The position numbers and the translations under genes were made by a program. The notes under the pieces are model-generated. The model did no database searches. It was not told where the DNA came from and saw only the letters and a list, made by a program, of their open reading frames with translations. 64,000 bases of DNA from Streptococcus suis (GTDB taxonomy: Bacteria; Bacillota; Bacilli; Lactobacillales; Streptococcaceae): the NCBI RefSeq assembly GCF_024509555.1, contig NZ_JAMWEL010000003.1:62001-126000 (forward strand), read 5' to 3'. Within the stretch, counting starts at the first letter, position 1. Every line of letters starts with the position of its first letter. Positions 57,388 through 64,000 of the stretch are shown piece after piece.

Positions 57388-58209
57388 TCAATCAGTATTA
57401 ACAACCTTTTTTGTCTGTCTACTTTTCATAAGTTTGTTGAAGACATTTGGTTTATAAGGGGGGGTAGGCAAGGTTATTCCGAAAATAAAGTGAAAGGCTT
57501 TGAAGAAGATTAGAAAAACCAATATTGGAATGATGCACGATGTGATGATGAGGACGACTGCTGCTTCTAACATGTTGGCAAGGGCAGTCTCAGTTTTTTC
57601 TTTGATTATTGCAAAGTAATCTGTTACATTATCAACCAGTTCTTCAAAGAAATTTTTATCCTCTTCAACCTCACTAGCAGTACTTTCGATTACTACAATT
57701 TTTTCTTGCACTGAATACTGATAGGTGCCCTCGACGTGTTTTGATAACCAGACGCTGGACGGTACTAGAAAAAGAATTAGGAGGCTAAAGAGAGTGAAGC
57801 GGGTTGCGATAGCCTTTAAATGATCCAATTTAAGGAAAGCATTGGCAGCAGCAATCAGGCAACTGATGGGGATAAAAAATTTAAAGGTCAAGGCCATTGC
57901 TAATGAAACCAGATATTTTTGAACCCAAATACCTCCAAAAACAACCAGCAGATAGTCAGCAATATCCGCAAAATTTTCAGCGACAGGTATTCCAATGTCC
58001 CCTGGTATGGCTGTAATAGCAGTGGAAATCACACCAGATAGGACGGTCAGAGCCATGACCTCTTCGCGTTTTTCATCTAAGTAAGCAATGGTGCCAGCAT
58101 TCATACTGTGAAAAAACGCTGCATCAGATAGAATAAAATAGGAAATTAGAGCAAGCAATAGAAATCCAAGAACAGAAAAAAACGCCTTACGATCACGAAA
58201 ATGAAGCAT
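57388..58209 (-). CDS. Hypothetical membrane protein, about five spans
   Basis: The 273-aa product starts MLHFRDRKAFFSVLGFLLLA behind AAAGGAGTG. It has spans near 10-28, 47-66, 83-115, 134-152 and about 214-240, a Lys-rich tail, and an extracytoplasmic, Glu-rich segment around 160-200. No transport or catalytic motif seen. It stands alone between pepO and leuS. Confidence 0.6.
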   Translation of the reverse strand: MLHFRDRKAFFSVLGFLLLALISYFILSDAAFFHSMNAGTIAYLDEKREEVMALTVLSGVISTAITAIPGDIGIPVAENFADIADYLLVVFGGIWVQKYLVSLAMALTFKFFIPISCLIAAANAFLKLDHLKAIATRFTLFSLLILFLVPSSVWLSKHVEGTYQYSVQEKIVVIESTASEVEEDKNFFEELVDNVTDYFAIIKEKTETALANMLEAAVVLIITSCIIPILVFLIFFKAFHFIFGITLPTPPYKPNVFNKLMKSRQTKKVVNTD

Positions 58210-58310
58210 AATCACTCCTTTAGCATGTTTTAGTTTATATATTTACAGAAGGAATTATACCATTTTTGGGTAAGGTGAACAATATCTATTGTAACGCTAC
58301 AGTTATTTTT

Positions 58311-58336
58311 AGCAGGGTTTACAATCCTGCTTTTTT
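58311..58336 (+). terminator. Isolated terminator-like hairpin upstream of leuS
   Basis: AGCAGG (58311-58316), a 9-base loop GTTTACAAT and CCTGCT (58326-58331) are followed by TTTTTT. No + gene ends here, and the leuS -10 box TATAAT lies after it at 58354-58359. It could block read-through or end a short unseen RNA. T-box elements are absent. Confidence 0.5.
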
Positions 58337-58353
58337 CTTTCCTTATTTCGTGA

Positions 58354-58359
58354 TATAAT
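58354..58359 (+). promoter_or_regulatory. -10 box of leuS promoter
   Basis: TATAAT lies about 34 bp upstream of the leuS start, after the isolated hairpin. A -35 like TTTCTT lies near 58335. Confidence 0.5.
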
Positions 58360-58392
58360 AGTAAAGATAATTTATTGACATGGAGAAATGAC

Positions 58393-60894
58393 ATGAGCTT
58401 CTACAATCACAAGGAAATCGAGCCCAAATGGCAGGAATTTTGGGCAAAAAATCATACTTTTAAGACGGGAACAGATGCGGACAAGCCAAACTTTTATGCC
58501 CTAGATATGTTCCCTTATCCGTCTGGTGCGGGCTTGCACGTTGGTCACCCTGAGGGCTATACGGCGACGGACATTCTCAGCCGTTACAAGCGTGCCCAAG
58601 GTTACAATGTTCTTCACCCAATGGGGTGGGATGCCTTTGGTCTGCCAGCGGAGCAATACGCTATGGACACGGGAAATGACCCAGCTGACTTTACAGCTGA
58701 AAATATTGCTAACTTCAAACGTCAGATTAACGCCCTTGGCTTTTCTTACGACTGGGACCGTGAGGTCAATACGACAGACCCTAACTACTACAAGTGGACT
58801 CAGTGGATCTTCACCAAGTTGTATGAAAAAGGCCTAGCCTATGAGGCAGAAGTACCTGTAAACTGGGTAGAAGAATTGGGAACAGCTATCGCCAACGAAG
58901 AGGTCCTTCCTGACGGAACGTCTGAACGTGGTGGCTACCCAGTTGTTCGCAAGCCAATGCGTCAATGGATGCTGAAAATCACCGCCTATGCAGAGCGTTT
59001 GCTCAATGATCTAGAAGAAGTTGATTGGCCAGAGTCTATCAAGGATATGCAACGCAACTGGATTGGCAAGTCAACTGGTGCCAATGTGACTTTCAAGATT
59101 AAGGATACAGACAAGGACTTCACAGTCTTTACCACTCGTCCTGACACCCTTTTCGGTGCCACCTACGCAGTTCTTGCTCCTGAGCATGACTTGGTAGATA
59201 GTATCACATCAGCAGAACAAGCAGAAGCTGTGGCAGAATACAAACGCCAAGCCTCTCTCAAATCAGACCTAGCTCGTACAGACCTAGCAAAAGACAAGAC
59301 TGGTGTTTGGACAGGTGCCTACGCCATTAACCCTGTTAATAACAAAGAAATTCCAATCTGGATTGCGGATTATGTTCTGGCAAGCTACGGAACAGGTGCT
59401 ATCATGGCTGTTCCTGCTCATGATGAGCGTGACTGGGAATTTGCTAAGCAGTTTAACTTGGACATTATTCCAGTTCTGGAAGGTGGCAATGTAGAAGAAG
59501 CTCCTTATACAGAGGACGGTGCCCACATCAATTCAGACTTCCTAGATGGTCTTAACAAGGAAGAAGCTATTGCCAAAATGGTGGCTTGGTTGGAAGAAAA
59601 TGGTGTCGGTCAAGAGAAAATTTCTTACCGCCTCCGCGACTGGCTCTTCAGCCGCCAACGTTATTGGGGTGAGCCAATTCCAATCATCCACTGGGAAGAC
59701 GGCACTTCCACAGCAGTACCAGAAAATGAGTTACCTCTGGTATTGCCAAAAACCTCAGACATCAAGCCTTCAGGTACAGGGGAATCGCCGCTTGCTAACT
59801 TGACAGACTGGTTGGAAGTGGTGCGGGAAGACGGCGTAAAAGGTCGCCGTGAGACTAACACCATGCCACAATGGGCGGGTTCTAGCTGGTACTACCTTCG
59901 CTATATTGACCCACACAATGACGAGAAATTGGCAGACGAGGAGCTTCTCAAAGCTTGGTTGCCAGTGGACATCTACATCGGTGGTGCCGAGCACGCAGTC
60001 CTTCACTTGCTCTATGCTCGCTTCTGGCACAAGTTCCTCTATGACCTTGGTGTTGTGCCGACCAAAGAGCCTTTCCAAAAACTCTTTAACCAAGGGATGA
60101 TTTTGGGGACTAGCTACCGTGACAGCCGTGGTGCCCTTGTTGCGACAGATAAAGTTGAAAAACGTGATGGTTCTTTCTACAACATCGAAACTGGTGAAGA
60201 GTTGGAGCAGGCACCTGCTAAGATGTCTAAGTCTCTTAAAAACGTGGTTAACCCAGATGATGTGGTCGAGCAATTCGGTGCGGACACCCTCCGCGTTTAT
60301 GAAATGTTCATGGGCCCACTTGATGCGTCAATCGCCTGGTCAGAAGAAGGTCTCGAGGGCAGCCGTAAGTTCCTTGACCGTGTTTATCGCCTCTTGACGA
60401 CCAAGGAGCTTGTGGCGGAAAATAGCGGAGCGCTTGATAAAGTTTACAATGAAACTGTGAAGACGGTGACAGAGCATATTGAAGACTTGAAATTCAACAC
60501 GGCTATCGCTCAGCTCATGATTTTTGTCAACGCAGCCAACAAGGAAGACAAGCTCTATGTTGACTATGCCAAAGGCTTTGTCCAATTGATTGCTCCATTT
60601 GCCCCACACTTAGCAGAAGAACTCTGGCAGGGTCTGGAAGCAACAGGCCAGTCAATCAGCTACGTCGCATGGCCAACATATGACGAAAGCAAGCTGGTAG
60701 AAAGCGAAGTGGAAATCGTTGTCCAAATCAAAGGCAAGGTAAAAGCTCGTTTGACCGTAGCCAAAGACCTAGCACCAGCAGAGCTTGAAAAAGTTGCCCT
60801 TTCAGATGAAAAAGTCCAAGCTGAAATCGCTGGGCAAACAGTGGTGAAGGTGATTACAGTTGTAAATAAATTGGTCAATATTGTAGTGAAATAA
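58393..60894 (+). CDS. leuS: Leucyl-tRNA synthetase
   Basis: The 833-aa class Ia enzyme has the HIGH motif HVGHPEGYT (about 49), the CP1 editing domain (about 220-420, with [10 protein letters not shown] and [15 protein letters not shown]), the KMSKS loop in [13 protein letters not shown] (about 610) and the C-terminal LeuRS domain ending in [12 protein letters not shown] 58393 is preferred over upstream in-frame starts because GGAGAAATGAC precedes it. Confidence 0.97.
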   Translation: MSFYNHKEIEPKWQEFWAKNHTFKTGTDADKPNFYALDMFPYPSGAGLHVGHPEGYTATDILSRYKRAQGYNVLHPMGWDAFGLPAEQYAMDTGNDPADFTAENIANFKRQINALGFSYDWDREVNTTDPNYYKWTQWIFTKLYEKGLAYEAEVPVNWVEELGTAIANEEVLPDGTSERGGYPVVRKPMRQWMLKITAYAERLLNDLEEVDWPESIKDMQRNWIGKSTGANVTFKIKDTDKDFTVFTTRPDTLFGATYAVLAPEHDLVDSITSAEQAEAVAEYKRQASLKSDLARTDLAKDKTGVWTGAYAINPVNNKEIPIWIADYVLASYGTGAIMAVPAHDERDWEFAKQFNLDIIPVLEGGNVEEAPYTEDGAHINSDFLDGLNKEEAIAKMVAWLEENGVGQEKISYRLRDWLFSRQRYWGEPIPIIHWEDGTSTAVPENELPLVLPKTSDIKPSGTGESPLANLTDWLEVVREDGVKGRRETNTMPQWAGSSWYYLRYIDPHNDEKLADEELLKAWLPVDIYIGGAEHAVLHLLYARFWHKFLYDLGVVPTKEPFQKLFNQGMILGTSYRDSRGALVATDKVEKRDGSFYNIETGEELEQAPAKMSKSLKNVVNPDDVVEQFGADTLRVYEMFMGPLDASIAWSEEGLEGSRKFLDRVYRLLTTKELVAENSGALDKVYNETVKTVTEHIEDLKFNTAIAQLMIFVNAANKEDKLYVDYAKGFVQLIAPFAPHLAEELWQGLEATGQSISYVAWPTYDESKLVESEVEIVVQIKGKVKARLTVAKDLAPAELEKVALSDEKVQAEIAGQTVVKVITVVNKLVNIVVK

Positions 60895-60910
60895 ATGTAA
60901 ATAATAAGAA

Positions 60911-60940
60911 AACGACTTCCGTATTGGAGGTCGTTTTTTA
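60911..60940 (+). terminator. Terminator of leuS
   Basis: AACGACTTCC (60911-60920) pairs with GGAGGTCGTT (60926-60935) with one G-T pair, followed by TTTTTT. Confidence 0.85.
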
Positions 60941-60974
60941 CATATACTGTAGCAGATGTTTTCTAGAAAGTAAT

Positions 60975-60991
60975 TGTTAACCACCTGTAAA
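60975..60991 (+). promoter_or_regulatory. WalR (VicR)-type box upstream of the CHAP protein gene
   Basis: TGTTAA-CCACC-TGTAAA matches the WalR consensus TGTWAH-N5-TGTWAH at all defined positions. It lies about 94 bp before the start of a cell-wall hydrolase gene, the typical WalRK regulon target class. Confidence 0.6.
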
Positions 60992-61084
60992 ACGGCTGTC
61001 ATACTTGTTACATTTCTTTAAGTCTCGTGCAAGATAAGTTGATTAGGATAGATACAGAAGAAATTTGAAAGGATTTTAATAAGT

Positions 61085-61708
61085 ATGACTAAAAAGAAAA
61101 TTCAAAATATAATGAAGGCTACAATTGTGACAACCTTTCTAGGTGGAATGTTGGCATTTGGACAAGATTTTGTACAGGCAGACAGTCTAGCAAAAGATAC
61201 TCCAACTATTGAGTCTTTAACTATTCAAATGGATGAGACAAAGCAAAAGGAAGAGGCTGCAGCTAAGGCTGCTGCTGAGAAAGCTGCTGCAGAAAGGGCA
61301 GCTGCGGAAGCCGCTGCTCAAGCTGCTCTCGCTACGAACATGGTTTCGGAAGTTGCAGTCGAATATACTGCCAATACTTATCCAGTCGGACAATGTACAT
61401 GGGGAGCAAAGGAGGCAGCACCCTGGGTAGGAAATTACTGGGGGAATGGTGGAGACTGGGCCGCAAGTGCAGCAGCGCAAGGTTATGAAGTAGGTACGAC
61501 CCCTAAAGTTGGGGCAGTCATCGTCTGGACAGATGGTGGTTATGGTCACGTCGGTGTAGTAACCGAAGTTGGAGAGAATGGACTGATTCAGATTGTAGAA
61601 TCAAATTATAATGGCAATATGGTTGTAGCAAATTACAGAGGATTGTTCAATCCACTGGAGACAGGAGCTGGAGCAGTTAGCTATATTTACCCTCCAGCTG
61701 GGGTATAA
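61085..61708 (+). CDS. Secreted CHAP-domain wall hydrolase
   Basis: The 207-aa protein has a signal peptide (MTKKKIQNIMKATIVTTFLGGMLAFG), an Ala/Lys/Glu-rich helical linker (about 52-85) and a C-terminal CHAP domain with Cys in PVGQCTWGAKE (about 103) and His in GYGHVGVVTEV (about 158), then ESNYNGNMV. It likely cuts peptidoglycan during growth or division. It has its own promoter region with a WalR-type box and a short downstream hairpin. Confidence 0.88.
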   Translation: MTKKKIQNIMKATIVTTFLGGMLAFGQDFVQADSLAKDTPTIESLTIQMDETKQKEEAAAKAAAEKAAAERAAAEAAAQAALATNMVSEVAVEYTANTYPVGQCTWGAKEAAPWVGNYWGNGGDWAASAAAQGYEVGTTPKVGAVIVWTDGGYGHVGVVTEVGENGLIQIVESNYNGNMVVANYRGLFNPLETGAGAVSYIYPPAGV

Positions 61709-61719
61709 ACACAAGAGTG

Positions 61720-61745
61720 TTTAAAGGTCTTGTAGGCCTTTTTTC
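61720..61745 (+). terminator. Weak terminator after the CHAP gene
   Basis: AAAGG and CCTTT (with GTC/GGC partial pairs) flank a short loop and are followed by TTTT. Confidence 0.5.
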
Positions 61746-61796
61746 ACTGCCATGCTTTCGTTTTAAATTTTTTATACCCCTGATAGAAATTATATA

Positions 61797-61826
61797 TTGG
61801 CTCATAAGATTCTTTCGTGATATGAT
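61797..61826 (+). promoter_or_regulatory. Promoter of the amino-acid ABC importer
   Basis: TTGGCT (61797-61802), an 18-bp spacer and TATGAT (61821-61826) precede the binding-protein gene by about 33 bp. No T-box or clear operator seen. Confidence 0.5.
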
Positions 61827-61859
61827 AGTACAATCGGAAAAAGAAAGAGTGTACAATTC

Positions 61860-62669
61860 ATGAAAAAATTAGTTTTATTTGCAACAACAGCCCTAGCAGC
61901 CTTTACTTTAGCGGCCTGCACTTCTTCAACATCAACTAGTTCATCAAACAGTACAGATAAAGCTCTCTTGGCACAAATCAAGGAAGAAGGTGTCATTCAA
62001 ATCGGTACAGAAGGTGCCTATGCTCCTTACTCTTACCATGACGAGAGCGGAAAATTGGTTGGTTACGATGTAGAAGTGGCTGAAGCAGTTGCTGAGAAAT
62101 TGGGTGTTGAGGTCGAGTTCGTTGAAACCAAGTGGGATTCCATGATTGCAGGTTTGGATGCAGCACGTTTTGATACTATTGCCAACCAGGTTGGTGTGAC
62201 AGACGAGCGCAAAGAAAAATATGATTTTTCAACACCATATACATATATCTATGGAGCCTTGGTAACTCAGAAAGACAATACAGAGATTACAGGTTTTGCT
62301 GACTTGGCAGGTAAAAAATCTGCTAACAGCTTGACAAGTAACTGGGCAGATTTGGCGCGTGAAAATGGAGCAGAAGTTATTGGTGTAGATGGATTTGCAC
62401 AGGCTGTTGAGTTGTTGAATACAAACCGTGTGGATGCAACCATCAACGATAACCTGGTTTACTTGGATTACCTCAAGCAACACGCAGATGCACCGATTAA
62501 ACTTGTGACCTTGACAGACGATGTTTCCACAACAGCCTTCCCAGTGGTTAAAGGAAATGAAGACCTAGTAAAAGAAATTGATGCGGCCTTGGCTGAATTG
62601 GCAAGCGAAGGCAAACTAGCTGAAATTTCAAACAAATACTTTGGCGAAGACGTATCAAAAGCCAAGTAA
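61860..62669 (+). CDS. Polar amino acid ABC importer, substrate-binding lipoprotein
   Basis: The 269-aa lipoprotein has a lipobox TLAAC (Cys20), a Ser/Thr-rich tether, and a bacterial extracellular solute-binding family 3 domain (GTEGAYAPYSYHDESGKLVGY ... VGVTDERKEKYDFSTPY). Such proteins bind cystine, glutamine, histidine or arginine. The set of permease and ATPase behind it fits a cystine/polar amino acid importer, but the substrate is not settled. Confidence 0.9.
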   Translation: MKKLVLFATTALAAFTLAACTSSTSTSSSNSTDKALLAQIKEEGVIQIGTEGAYAPYSYHDESGKLVGYDVEVAEAVAEKLGVEVEFVETKWDSMIAGLDAARFDTIANQVGVTDERKEKYDFSTPYTYIYGALVTQKDNTEITGFADLAGKKSANSLTSNWADLARENGAEVIGVDGFAQAVELLNTNRVDATINDNLVYLDYLKQHADAPIKLVTLTDDVSTTAFPVVKGNEDLVKEIDAALAELASEGKLAEISNKYFGEDVSKAK

Positions 62670-62681
62670 GTAGGAGAAACT

Positions 62682-63341
62682 ATGACAGATAGAGTATGGC
62701 AATTAGTGATTGACTCATTTTCGCAGATACTTGTTCCAGGATTGTTGGTAACTATTCCACTGACAATCCTGTCTTTTGCCTTTGGCTTGCTCTTGGCTAT
62801 TGGAACGGCCTTGGTACAGGTAGCCAATCTACCTGTTCTCAAGCAACTGGCTCGCTTTTACATCTGGATTATCCGTGGGACCCCTCTCTTGGTCCAACTT
62901 TATGTGATTTTTTATGGCTTACCAAGTTTGGGTCTGGTCATCGATGCCTTTCCATCGGCAGTCTTGGTGTTTTCTATTAACACAGGTGCTTACGCTGCGG
63001 AAACTATTCGGGCATCGATTGAGTCCGTGCCTAAGGGGCAGTTGGAGGCTGGTTATTCTGTTGGGATGAGTTTTGCCCAGACCATGCGCCGTATTATTCT
63101 CCCTCAAGCCTTTCGAGTGGCCTTCCCACCTCTGTCTAATACTTTGATTGGTTTGGTCAAGGACACCTCTCTGGCAGCCAATATCACGGTCTTAGAGATG
63201 TTCATGGCAACCCAGCAGATTGCGGCTAGAACCTACGAGCCTTTTATTCTTTACTGTGAAGTTGCCCTTATCTACCTACTCTTTTCAACAATTTTGACCA
63301 AACTGCAAGCCTTTGGTGAGAAGAAGCTGGCAGTTTATTAG
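62682..63341 (+). CDS. Polar amino acid ABC importer permease
   Basis: The 219-aa permease has about five spans and the HisMQ-type motifs RGTPLLVQLYVIFYGLP and the EAA loop LEAGYSVGMSFAQTMRRIIL. It begins 12 bp after the binding protein gene and forms a homodimer in such systems. Confidence 0.93.
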   Translation: MTDRVWQLVIDSFSQILVPGLLVTIPLTILSFAFGLLLAIGTALVQVANLPVLKQLARFYIWIIRGTPLLVQLYVIFYGLPSLGLVIDAFPSAVLVFSINTGAYAAETIRASIESVPKGQLEAGYSVGMSFAQTMRRIILPQAFRVAFPPLSNTLIGLVKDTSLAANITVLEMFMATQQIAARTYEPFILYCEVALIYLLFSTILTKLQAFGEKKLAVY

Positions 63342-63350
63342 GAGGTTCAG

Positions 63351-64000
63351 ATGATTCAAGCAAGTGGAATAGAACTGGCCTTCCATGGTCAGCAGGTTTT
63401 AAAGGGAATTGATGTTCAGGTCAATCCTGGAGAGGTGGTTGTCATCTTGGGTCCATCTGGATCAGGTAAAACGACCCTACTTCGTTCCTTGAACTTTTTG
63501 GAAAAAGCTGACGCGGGTCACTTGGTTTTCGGTGAGGACAGCTATGACTTGGCTAAGATTAGCCACAAGGAAATTGCTGCCATTCGCAAACGAACAGCCT
63601 TTGTTTTTCAAAACTACAATCTCTTTGCCAACAAGACTGCCCTGCAAAACGTGACGGAAGGTTTGATTGTGGCTCGGAAAGTACCCAAACAAGAGGCTGA
63701 AAGAATTGGTAAGGCAGCCTTGGACAAGGTTGGTTTGTCGGACAAATATGATTTTTACCCAAGCCAGCTTTCAGGAGGTCAGCAACAACGGGTCGGCATT
63801 GCCAGAGCCATTGCGACCAATCCAGAAGTGATTTACTTTGATGAACCGACCTCTGCTCTCGATCCTGAGTTAATCGGTGAGGTTCTGGCTGTCATGATGC
63901 AGCTGGCAAAGGAAGGCATGACCATGGTGGTTGTGACGCATGAAATGGGCTTTGCGCGTGCAGTGGCTGATCGGGTTATTTTTATGGATGGGGGCCAGAT
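63351..64000 (+). CDS. Polar amino acid ABC importer ATPase, cut by window end
   Basis: The first about 216 residues are present: Walker [13 protein letters not shown] (about 33), signature [15 protein letters not shown] (about 136), Walker [14 protein letters not shown] (about 158) and the H-loop VTHEMGFA. The remaining about 30 residues lie beyond position 64000. GGAGG precedes ATG 63351. Confidence 0.94.
   Translation, partial: MIQASGIELAFHGQQVLKGIDVQVNPGEVVVILGPSGSGKTTLLRSLNFLEKADAGHLVFGEDSYDLAKISHKEIAAIRKRTAFVFQNYNLFANKTALQNVTEGLIVARKVPKQEAERIGKAALDKVGLSDKYDFYPSQLSGGQQQRVGIARAIATNPEVIYFDEPTSALDPELIGEVLAVMMQLAKEGMTMVVVTHEMGFARAVADRVIFMDGGQ

Noticed and set aside
58210..58392. T-box riboswitch upstream of leuS
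   Set aside because: The AGGGTGGNACCGCG core and specifier stem are absent; only a simple hairpin precedes the promoter.

Overview
The window is low-GC, AT-rich, densely coded Gram-positive DNA from a Streptococcus, and the gene set best fits Streptococcus suis or a close relative. It shows sortase-type LPXTG and YSIRK-like surface proteins, two CHAP-domain wall hydrolases, a troABCD manganese/zinc importer with a DtxR-type regulator, LytTR/BlpR-type quorum-sensing proteins with small bacteriocin genes, and housekeeping genes in streptococcal arrangements (argS/argR-mutS, nrdD-nrdG, prmA-rsmE, relA-dtd, leuS). Species assignment is inference; no 16S gene lies here.

Layout. 1-3.7 kb: a possible peptide-pheromone locus, made of a 16-aa peptide with a double-Trp tail behind a ComR-box-like palindrome, then a secreted Tyr-rich peptide and a two-component ABC exporter. 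3.7-10.4 kb: a CHAP surface hydrolase, argS, argR and mutS. 10.4-14.4 kb: an OhrR/MarR-type redox regulator divergent from a DJ-1-like protein, a flavin disulfide reductase-like protein, a nitroreductase and a membrane protein, with two matching palindromic operators. 14.5-20.6 kb: a LytTR-DUF3021 pair and the anaerobic ribonucleotide reductase cluster. 20.7-24 kb: a three-gene ABC exporter. 24.2-25.7 kb: tRNA-Lys and a complete IS30-type element with a 14-bp target duplication. 26-39.4 kb: housekeeping genes (rarA, MazG-like, prmA, rsmE, relA, dtd), an unknown 419-aa protein and an LPXTG nucleotidase.

Two homologous RNA-rich loci lie in opposite orientation at 28.9-29.3 kb and 39.4-39.9 kb. 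Each has a 127-bp near-identical core with hairpins, a conserved 32-aa ORF, a small hydrophobic peptide ORF, and a convergent antisense RNA with its own promoter and shared terminator. They look like type I toxin-antitoxin loci with an unusual structured, translated leader.

40-49.5 kb is a quorum-sensing bacteriocin region. A BlpR/BlpH-like response regulator and histidine kinase are followed by about 17 small genes and three CPBP (Abi) membrane proteases, under at least five copies of one promoter carrying paired direct repeats 21 bp apart. One peptide has a clear double-glycine leader. Three microproteins share a C-terminal Tyr-x-x-Gly-x-(Asp/Glu)-Phe-Gly motif. No pheromone gene or leader-peptidase transporter is present in the window. 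A RelB/ParE-type toxin-antitoxin pair is inserted in it.

49.5-64 kb: an intergenic repeat, a tandem pair of mosaic paralogues flanked by 36-bp direct repeats, troR-troABCD, pepO, leuS, a CHAP protein with a WalR-type site upstream, and an amino-acid ABC importer cut by the window end.
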